A stretch of DNA of 39,816 nt, taken from an uncultured Candidatus Melainabacteria bacterium. GTDB lineage: Bacteria > Cyanobacteriota > Vampirovibrionia > Gastranaerophilales > Gastranaerophilaceae. The position numbers and the translations under genes were made by a program. Where the stretch lies: positions 1-39,816 of the forward strand of contig CAKUUG010000013.1 of the NCBI GenBank assembly GCA_934692665.1, read 5' to 3'. Each line of letters begins with the position of its first letter. Position 1 is the stretch's first letter. Below are positions 34,247 to 39,816 of this stretch, in pieces. A model generated the notes under the pieces. It was not told where the DNA came from, made no database searches, and saw nothing but the letters and a program-made list of their open reading frames with translations.

Positions 34247-34636
34247 ATGGATCCAAAAAGAGTATTAGAAAAAGTCGAACACGATCTTAGCCATTTTATG
34301 ATTAGTGAAATGTGCAAAGACAACCCTGAATTAAGAGGGAAACCTGACATGTACAAATACAAGGGTTTAAGCGTATCTGCCGACCCTGATTCAAAAGCTA
34401 AAGAAAAAACAATATCTGTAAGAATAGGAGCACTGGAGGCAGAATTTAAAATCGAAACAGGAGATAAAAATTCCGGTGCTCTTGCTCCTTATGAAGAAAA
34501 TTTGGTCAGAATTTGGATTTTGCAAGGTGAAAACAGCTACAATTTAAAAGCAATATTCAACAAAAGCGAAGAAAAAAAGACAATACCTATTATACCTTTT
34601 GATTTAGAAGAATTTTTTGAAACCAACCAACAATAG
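34247..34636 (+). CDS. Unknown cytosolic protein (129 aa)
   Basis: Function not recognised. No signal peptide, membrane span or metal motif. The N-terminal helix (VEHDLSHFMISEMCKDNPEL) is followed by a predicted beta-rich body (KTISVRIGALEAEFKIETG, and NLVRIWILQG). The C-terminus ends in IIPFDLEEFF, an acidic amphipathic tail. It has a good promoter with the transcript start at the ATG. It is divergent from rpsL (126 nt apart) and its stop is 1 nt from that of convergent tgt. Position next to ribosomal genes may be incidental. Confidence 0.75.
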   Translation: MDPKRVLEKVEHDLSHFMISEMCKDNPELRGKPDMYKYKGLSVSADPDSKAKEKTISVRIGALEAEFKIETGDKNSGALAPYEENLVRIWILQGENSYNLKAIFNKSEEKKTIPIIPFDLEEFFETNQQ

Positions 34637-34637
34637 A

Positions 34638-35765
34638 TTAGTCCTTTTTACTAAAGCCTTCCAATAATTCTTGTGAATATTCTTCAAATCTGTTTTCTAG
34701 TATTGATTTTCTCAAATCTTTCGCCAAATTAATAAGAAAATGAATATTATGAATACTCATTAAAGTTGCAGCAGTAGCCTCTTGCGTCCTATATAAATGT
34801 CTTATATAAGCTTTTGTATGATTTCTACAAGCGTAACAATTGCAATTTTCATCTAATGGAGAAAAATCATCTTCGAATTGTTTATTTTTTATGCATTTAT
34901 TTCCTTGATATGTAAAAAATGTGCCATGACGAGCGTTTCTCGTTGGCAGCACACAATCAAACATATCAACGCCGAATCTTATACCATTAATTAAATCAAC
35001 AGGTGTTCCGACACCCATCAAATATCTGGGCTTATTAAATGGCAATAATGGAGCAGTTAGCTCTGTTATGTGATTTTTGATATCAACCGGTTCTCCAACA
35101 GACACGCCACCAATTGCATAACCTACTGCATCAAATTTTGAAACAAAATTTGCCGACTCAACCCTTAAGTCATCAAAAAATGCACCTTGAACTATAGGGA
35201 AAAGTGCTTGGTTGTAGTTTTTATGTGCTTCAAAACACCTTTCGAGCCACTTTTTTGTTTTTTCTAAAGCACTTTTTGCTTCTTCATAAGAACAAGGGTA
35301 AGGTGCACATTCATCAAACGCCATAATGATATCCGCACCTAAATCTTCTTGGATTTGCATAGAGATTTCAGGCGAAATAAAATGTTTTGAGCCGTTTTTT
35401 GGATCGCTAAAATACACACCATCGTTTGTTATTTTTCTTAATTTTGAAAGAGAAAAAACTTGAAACCCGCCAGAATCCGTAAGAATCGGCTTATTGAAAT
35501 TCATCCAACCATGCAATCCGCCTGCAGCTTTTACTCTTTTTGTTCCTGCTCTTAAATACATGTGATAAGAGTTTGCAAGAATTATTTGAGCCCCTGTAGA
35601 TAGTATTTGGTCATTAGTGAGCATCTTGACTGCACTATTCGTTCCAACAGGCATAAAAATTGGAGTCTCAATAACCCCATGCGGAGTAGTAAATACACCC
35701 GCACGAGCATGAGATTTTGTAGAAGTTTTAATTAATTCAAAATTAAAAAAATCACTATACGACAT
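34638..35765 (-). CDS. tgt: Queuine tRNA-ribosyltransferase
   Basis: Exchanges G34 of GUN-anticodon tRNAs for preQ1 on the way to queuosine. At 375 aa it is the bacterial type. Active-site D97 is in LTDSGGFQVFSL and the nucleophile D270 in GVDMFDCVLPTRNARHG. The zinc site is C308, C310 and C313 (CNCYACRNHTKAYIRHL) plus the downstream histidine. The RNA-contact motif GGVSVGEP is intact. Its ATG directly follows the ndk stop codon, so the two are coupled. No queuosine synthesis genes are in the window. Confidence 0.97.
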   Translation of the reverse strand: MSYSDFFNFELIKTSTKSHARAGVFTTPHGVIETPIFMPVGTNSAVKMLTNDQILSTGAQIILANSYHMYLRAGTKRVKAAGGLHGWMNFNKPILTDSGGFQVFSLSKLRKITNDGVYFSDPKNGSKHFISPEISMQIQEDLGADIIMAFDECAPYPCSYEEAKSALEKTKKWLERCFEAHKNYNQALFPIVQGAFFDDLRVESANFVSKFDAVGYAIGGVSVGEPVDIKNHITELTAPLLPFNKPRYLMGVGTPVDLINGIRFGVDMFDCVLPTRNARHGTFFTYQGNKCIKNKQFEDDFSPLDENCNCYACRNHTKAYIRHLYRTQEATAATLMSIHNIHFLINLAKDLRKSILENRFEEYSQELLEGFSKKD

Positions 35766-36236
35766 TTATTGTCTAAAACCACCTAAGCTATCAACAATAA
35801 GTTCGAACATGTTTTTGTAATTGTCACAAATTTCATTTTCTGTAAAATACAGTGCCATTTCTCTTTTTGCAGATTCAACACTATCAGAAGCATGAACAAG
35901 ATTCATTGTAGAATATGAAGAAAAATCAGCTCTGATTGAACCATCATCAGCTTCATCCGGACGAGTTGAACCAACAATGTGTCGAACGCCTTTTATTGCA
36001 TTATTTCCTTCAATAACCATTGCAACAATCGGGCCAGAAGTTATGAAGTTAATTAATTCTTGGTAAAAAGACTTTCCAAAATGTTCTTCATAATGCTTTG
36101 CGGCAATTTCTGGAGTAACATTCATTAATTTCATACCAATAATTTTGTATGACTTGTCTTCAAATCTTTGTAAAATTCTACCTATTAAACCTCTTTTTAC
36201 TCCGTCAGGTTTAATTGCAACAAATGTTCTTTCCAT
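35766..36236 (-). CDS. ndk: Nucleoside diphosphate kinase
   Basis: Balances NTP and dNTP pools by transferring the gamma phosphate through a phosphohistidine. The start is taken at 36236 (156 aa) because MERTFVAIKPDGVKRGLIG is the family N-terminus and AAAGGTG lies 4 nt before it; the upstream ATG would add 13 unrelated residues. The catalytic histidine H115 is in NLVHASDS, and VGSTRPDEADDGSIRADF is conserved. The protein is about 10 residues longer than the typical bacterial form. It leads the ndk-tgt transcript. Confidence 0.97.
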   Translation of the reverse strand: MERTFVAIKPDGVKRGLIGRILQRFEDKSYKIIGMKLMNVTPEIAAKHYEEHFGKSFYQELINFITSGPIVAMVIEGNNAIKGVRHIVGSTRPDEADDGSIRADFSSYSTMNLVHASDSVESAKREMALYFTENEICDNYKNMFELIVDSLGGFRQ

Positions 36237-36395
36237 AATACACCTTTCTGTTAATACAAATTCATTAGAACACACTTTGATGATTTAAGCAAATTATATT
36301 TAAAGTACTTCATTTTAAGTAAATTTTTATTAAAAAAATACCTTGATGATTTTTTTCTAATATAATGAGTATACTAGAGTTAGTGGGAGTAATAA

Positions 36396-36854
36396 ATGTA
36401 TAGAAATAATGGTGCGAACTGCATTGGCAAGTGGCATACAAATTCAAACACAAACGAGTTTTACGCTAATATAAATACATCGGTTGTACTTGCCAAATCT
36501 CAAGTACCAACAAAACACAAACAGCTTGCAGCTAATTATGTTCTTATCAAAAAAATATTTGGCTATAGTTCAGCACCTATACCGATAACAAACTCTGATA
36601 AAGCAATTTTGGCTCGACATGGTTATACAACACTAGAAAACAGCACAATCTCCCAAATAAACAAACAAATAGAACAACTCAAAAGCTGGTCTAACAGTGG
36701 GGATATCTTGTTGGGTGTTTATTCAAATGAATTGTTTGAAATAAGAATTAAAGAACTTAAATTTTTAAGATTAACAATGAACAAAAATAGACGCATCGAA
36801 TTTCAAGAAGGGTATAAAGCTCTCGAAAAATACATTGAATATATTGCAAAATAA
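36396..36854 (+). CDS. Unknown protein (152 aa)
   Basis: Function not recognised. No signal peptide. The N-terminal 30 residues are Asn/Ser-rich (NSNTNEFYANINTSVV). The centre has a Pro-containing loop (SSAPIPITNSDK), followed by helices (ISQINKQIEQLKSW, and GYKALEKYIEYIAK). A GGGAG ribosome-binding site precedes the ATG, and TATAAT and TATACT elements lie at 36361-36375. It is followed by a small secreted protein gene with its own promoter. The N-terminus is of the polar, low-complexity type also seen in other unassigned genes of this window. Confidence 0.7.
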   Translation: MYRNNGANCIGKWHTNSNTNEFYANINTSVVLAKSQVPTKHKQLAANYVLIKKIFGYSSAPIPITNSDKAILARHGYTTLENSTISQINKQIEQLKSWSNSGDILLGVYSNELFEIRIKELKFLRLTMNKNRRIEFQEGYKALEKYIEYIAK

Positions 36855-36866
36855 TTTATAAAAAAG

Positions 36867-36894
36867 TTGATTTTTTGTTATTTAATGATATTTT
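36867..36894 (+). promoter_or_regulatory. Promoter of the small secreted protein gene
   Basis: TTGATT (36867-36872), a 16-nt spacer and TATTTT (36889-36894) with an upstream TG extension lie 17 nt before the ATG at 36912. An AGGAGGT Shine-Dalgarno follows. Confidence 0.5.
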
Positions 36895-36911
36895 ATCAGT
36901 AGGAGGTAATT

Positions 36912-37193
36912 ATGCTTAACAAAGTTATTACAATAGTATTTTTCAGCACAATCTTAATCGGAAATGTTGGTTTCTGTGCCGAAACTAACCCAACTACAAC
37001 AACTAACACAAGTTATGATTACAACTTCGATGAAAATTCGTTTAACATAAGCGATGAACAATTCAAAGAAGCACAAGAAATTGAACAAGATAACGAAAAA
37101 CAAACATTCACGTCTAAAGTTATCAATTCTAGCCATTTTTCACCAAGCACAGCAACAAAGACTTGGATTCCGTTTAGAAAAAATAACGATTAG
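36912..37193 (+). CDS. Small secreted protein (93 aa)
   Basis: Residues 1-23 form a signal peptide (MLNKVITIVFFSTILIGNVG then FCA, cleavage expected before ETN). The mature part, about 70 residues, is polar and acidic with a Thr/Asn-rich start and NFDENSFNISDEQFKEAQEI. There are no cysteines after cleavage and no lipobox of standard form. The very strong AGGAGGT ribosome-binding site and dedicated promoter suggest good expression. Function unknown; periplasmic or secreted. Confidence 0.75.
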   Translation: MLNKVITIVFFSTILIGNVGFCAETNPTTTTNTSYDYNFDENSFNISDEQFKEAQEIEQDNEKQTFTSKVINSSHFSPSTATKTWIPFRKNND

Positions 37194-37214
37194 TTTTAAA
37201 AACTTTCATAAATG

Positions 37215-37248
37215 ATAAAATTCCTATCAGTTTTGATAGGAATTTTAT
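37215..37248. terminator. Bidirectional terminator
   Basis: A perfect 15-bp stem (ataaaattcctatca / tgataggaattttat) with a 4-nt loop sits between the small secreted protein gene and the convergent HD-GYP gene. Confidence 0.9.
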
Positions 37249-37276
37249 GGTGTAAACTTAAATTACAACTTTCTTC

Positions 37277-38338
37277 TTAAGAAGGAATAATATTTTCAGA
37301 AGCTTGGTTGGTTGTGTTTTCTAGAGATTTTTCTTTGTCTAATTTTTCTTGTTCTTTTATTTCAGCCATAGCTTCAGGAAGAATTGTTTCAAAAACTTGA
37401 ACCAAATTTGGGTCGAATTGTTTTCCTGCACATTGTTTTATTATGTTTAGTGCTTCTTGCGGAGAAAGACTTTTTCTATAAGCACGATTTGATACCATTG
37501 AATCAAACGCATCTGCTATTGCAATAATTCTAGAACCCAAAGGAATTTCTTCTCCCTTAAGACCATAAGGATAACCGCATCCGTTATAGTATTCATGGTG
37601 GTATTTGATAATTTCCGTAATATCGTATAGCTGTTTGATATCTTCAAGTATCTTTACGCTATAGTGAACATGCATTTTGATTTTTTCATACTCTTCATCT
37701 GTTAATTTTTGGGTTTTGTTTAGGATGTTTTCTGCAACACCTATCATACCAATATCATGCAAAAGTCCGGCAAGTTCTATTTGACTGACTTCAGCAGGTT
37801 TTAGTGCCAACTTATTTACAATTTTTGCAGCATAATAAGCAACTCTTCGGCTTCTGCCAAGCGTAAAAGAATCTTTTGCATCCAATGCTTCAATAATTGC
37901 TTTTACAGTACCCGAGAACAATTCTTTCAAATCATTTATTAAATTTTCATTATCAATTTTCAATTGATAACATTCAAGAGCAGATTCTACAATCATCAAC
38001 AACTCATCCGGAGAATAAGGTTTTTTTATGTATCTGTAGATTTTTGCGTAGTTGATTGCGTCAATTAAAATTTTGACATCAGAATAAGCTGTCACCAATA
38101 AACGCATTGTTCTGGGCTGTATTTCATTTACTCTTTTTAAGAATTCAACACCGTCCATAATTGGCATTTTGTGGTCGGACAAAATACAATCAAAAGTTTG
38201 CGTTTTTAAAATTTCTAATGCTTCTATTGCACTATGGGCTTTTGTTATATCGTATTTAGAACGAAGTGTTCTATACAAAAGTGCCAAATTATCCTCTTCA
38301 TCATCTACAATCAATATCTTGTATCTTTTATCTTCCAT
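37277..38338 (-). CDS. Response regulator with HD-GYP domain (c-di-GMP phosphodiesterase type)
   Basis: A 353-aa two-component output protein. The receiver (about 7-122) has the D12/D13 pair, phospho-acceptor D55 in CILSDHKMPIMDG and K106. The HD-GYP domain (about 145-330) has H194-D195 in LAGLLHDIGMIG, paired histidines H247/H248 and GYP at 255-257 (NGCGYPYGLKGEEIP). Such proteins hydrolyse cyclic di-GMP, and all the catalytic motifs I can check are intact. A histidine kinase gene lies 12 nt upstream in the same direction, so they form a kinase-regulator pair. The C-terminal 35 residues are polar. Confidence 0.93.
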   Translation of the reverse strand: MEDKRYKILIVDDEEDNLALLYRTLRSKYDITKAHSAIEALEILKTQTFDCILSDHKMPIMDGVEFLKRVNEIQPRTMRLLVTAYSDVKILIDAINYAKIYRYIKKPYSPDELLMIVESALECYQLKIDNENLINDLKELFSGTVKAIIEALDAKDSFTLGRSRRVAYYAAKIVNKLALKPAEVSQIELAGLLHDIGMIGVAENILNKTQKLTDEEYEKIKMHVHYSVKILEDIKQLYDITEIIKYHHEYYNGCGYPYGLKGEEIPLGSRIIAIADAFDSMVSNRAYRKSLSPQEALNIIKQCAGKQFDPNLVQVFETILPEAMAEIKEQEKLDKEKSLENTTNQASENIIPS

Positions 38339-38350
38339 CTTTAGTTAACC

Positions 38351-39781
38351 TCACATTTTCTCTTGTTCTTCTGATGTATCATTTGAATTTTCTTCCGGGG
38401 ATTCAATTTTTGGTGTTGACTGATTAATTGGCAATATTATTGTAAATTTTGTACCTTTTCCAACAACAGAATCGACATTTATTGTTCCTTTGTGGTCACT
38501 GATTACACGATATGATATACTCATACCAAGCCCTGTGCCTTTTCCAACAGGTTTTGTTGTAAAGAAAGGATCAAAAACTTTTTTTAGATTTTCTTCAGGA
38601 ATACCTGAACCTGTATCAATAAATTCTAATTTTACTTTGTCGTTTAATTTTGACAAATTAATCGTAAGAGTGCCTGATTCTCCCATTGCATCTTGGGCAT
38701 TGTCTAAAATATTCATAAACACTTGATTCAATTGTCCGCCATAAGCCTCAATTTTAGGCAGGTCAGGAGCATAGTTTTTAATTACTGTAATTCTGTTTTT
38801 ATATTTGTTATTCAAAATATTCAACGTTGTATCAATTTCTTTTGGAATATCGATTTGGCTGATTACCATTTCTTCCATACGAGAAAAATTCTTCAAATCA
38901 AGAACGATATTTTTAGTGCGTTCCGTACCTTCGATACAACTTCTAATCAAATCTTTTATATCATCTCTCAAGAAATCTATATCGATTTGTTTTCTTAGGG
39001 CTGAAATTTTTGTTTTTATTTCATCAGGGAAATATGAATTGTTTTCTTCATACAAATCAATCAATTTAAGCAAATCTTCTGTATAATTTTGCAAAATCAT
39101 TATATTGCCATGGATAAAATTAACAGGATTATTGATTTCATGTGCAATCCCTGCAACTAATTCACCAAGAGAACGCATCTTTTCACTGTGAACCATCATT
39201 GCTTGAGTTTCTTTTAGTTTGTAGTTTGCAGTTTCCAGTGCTATTGTTCTTTCTTGAACTTTTAATTCCAATGATTGGTATAATTCGTTAAGCTGAAATA
39301 TCATTTCATTGTATGAAAAAATCAAATCATTAATTTCTTCAAAATTTGTATTTTCCAATTTTGCATCAAAATTCCCATTTGAGATTTTTTTTGCAGCAAG
39401 CGAAAGCTTCGTGATGGGTTTTGAAATTATAGACGCAACAATAATTGCAATCAGTGTACCTATTAATATAAAAACAGGTAGTACAATCAATAAGCTCTTA
39501 AATGATTTGTCTAAATATTCTTCATAAGTATAAGATTTTGGAACACCCAAATAAAGCGTATATGTATCAGACAAATTGTATTCCAAGGGATCAATAGAAT
39601 CAATATTGTATTTTGCATTGTATGTACTTGTTTTCTTTTTATCTGAATCCAGAAAAACGATTTTATTTGTAGTGTTGTCTTCAATATATGCATAAGCAAG
39701 CATATCATCTGTTTTAAGAAGGTTAATTATAGCTTTTGTTGTCGAATATTCATGTTTTCCACTATCTACTGTTAATGATTG
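38351..39781 (-). CDS. Sensor histidine kinase, N-terminus interrupted or beyond window
   Basis: Kinase partner of the HD-GYP regulator. Numbering from the only in-frame ATG (39703): C-terminal part of an extracytoplasmic sensor domain (1-65), membrane helix 68-93, HAMP (90-145), coiled coil, HisKA with H188 in ELVAGIAHEINNPV, then HATPase_c with N-box (FMNILDNAQDAMG), DTGSGIPEE and KGTGLGMSI. The expected first membrane helix and the start of the sensor domain are missing. There is no Shine-Dalgarno at 39703, and the frame is closed upstream by TAG at 39782-39784. Another frame past that point reads sensor-like residues (TIDIKNGLAII) to the window edge. So this is either a frameshifted gene, a sequencing error, or a start I cannot see. 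Confidence 0.75.
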   Translation of the reverse strand, partial: QSLTVDSGKHEYSTTKAIINLLKTDDMLAYAYIEDNTTNKIVFLDSDKKKTSTYNAKYNIDSIDPLEYNLSDTYTLYLGVPKSYTYEEYLDKSFKSLLIVLPVFILIGTLIAIIVASIISKPITKLSLAAKKISNGNFDAKLENTNFEEINDLIFSYNEMIFQLNELYQSLELKVQERTIALETANYKLKETQAMMVHSEKMRSLGELVAGIAHEINNPVNFIHGNIMILQNYTEDLLKLIDLYEENNSYFPDEIKTKISALRKQIDIDFLRDDIKDLIRSCIEGTERTKNIVLDLKNFSRMEEMVISQIDIPKEIDTTLNILNNKYKNRITVIKNYAPDLPKIEAYGGQLNQVFMNILDNAQDAMGESGTLTINLSKLNDKVKLEFIDTGSGIPEENLKKVFDPFFTTKPVGKGTGLGMSISYRVISDHKGTINVDSVVGKGTKFTIILPINQSTPKIESPEENSNDTSEEQEKM

Positions 39782-39816
39782 CTAAACCATTCTTGATATC
39801 AATTGTCTGAGTTCCG

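Noticed and set aside
36237..36275. Longer ndk start
   Set aside because: The 13 extra residues do not match NDK, and a ribosome-binding site sits right before 36236.
1..39816. CRISPR array, transposase or intact prophage
   Set aside because: No regularly spaced direct repeats, transposase motifs or phage structural genes were found when reading both strands.

Overview
The window is an AT-rich (roughly one-third G+C by eye), gene-dense bacterial chromosome segment. The best guess for its source is a non-photosynthetic relative of the Cyanobacteria (Vampirovibrionia/Melainabacteria, probably Gastranaerophilales-like). Reasons are an OmpR-type regulator that looks like cyanobacterial RpaB/Ycf27, a PBS-lyase-type HEAT-repeat protein without photosynthesis genes, an SLH-domain surface protein, separate glyQ, short operons, and many small lineage-type proteins I cannot assign. 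This placement is inference. No 16S or other decisive marker is present.

Layout. 1-6.4 kb: gltX (-), then a hom-thrC-leuS operon (+) closed by a clear terminator. 6.4-9.9 kb: a 62-codon remnant resembling the C-terminus of an ADP-ribosyltransferase beside tRNA-Pro(UGG), a GT9 glycosyltransferase, an M14 (MpaA-like) peptidase with an RpaB-like regulator, and an unknown 186-aa protein. 10-14.3 kb: operon of a TIGR03960-type radical SAM protein, mazG and an ArnT-like GT39. 14.4-17.9 kb: accessory-looking proteins (glycine-zipper protein, SLH protein, coiled-coil protein, small ORF). 17.9-23.5 kb: rnhA (-) and an aroF-glyQ-APC-APC operon. 23.5-25.7 kb: flagellar cluster flaG-fliS-fliT-like (-) and a divergent unknown gene with a possible MshEN-like segment. 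25.8-29.3 kb: FtsB/DivIC-like gene, trmFO and pepA. 29.4-33.2 kb: HEAT-repeat protein, tRNA-Pro(GGG), an orphan AAA+ ATPase and a convergent radical SAM protein. 33.2-36.3 kb: rpsL-rpsG, an unknown 129-aa gene, ndk-tgt. 36.4 kb to the end: two small unknown genes and a two-component pair (HD-GYP regulator and a histidine kinase whose N-terminus is interrupted or runs off the window).

Themes. Most of the window is housekeeping (translation, amino-acid synthesis, tRNA modification, nucleotide hygiene). Three features recur at the DNA level. Several genes have a -10-like hexamer 6-8 nt before the ATG and no Shine-Dalgarno sequence, suggesting leaderless mRNAs. Several convergent gene pairs abut or overlap at their 3' ends. 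Small unassigned proteins sit between housekeeping operons. I do not see a CRISPR array, an intact prophage, a transposase or a multi-gene defence island. The most promising leads are the ART remnant at tRNA-Pro, the glycine-zipper protein, the AAA+/radical SAM pair, and the disrupted sensor-kinase N-terminus.
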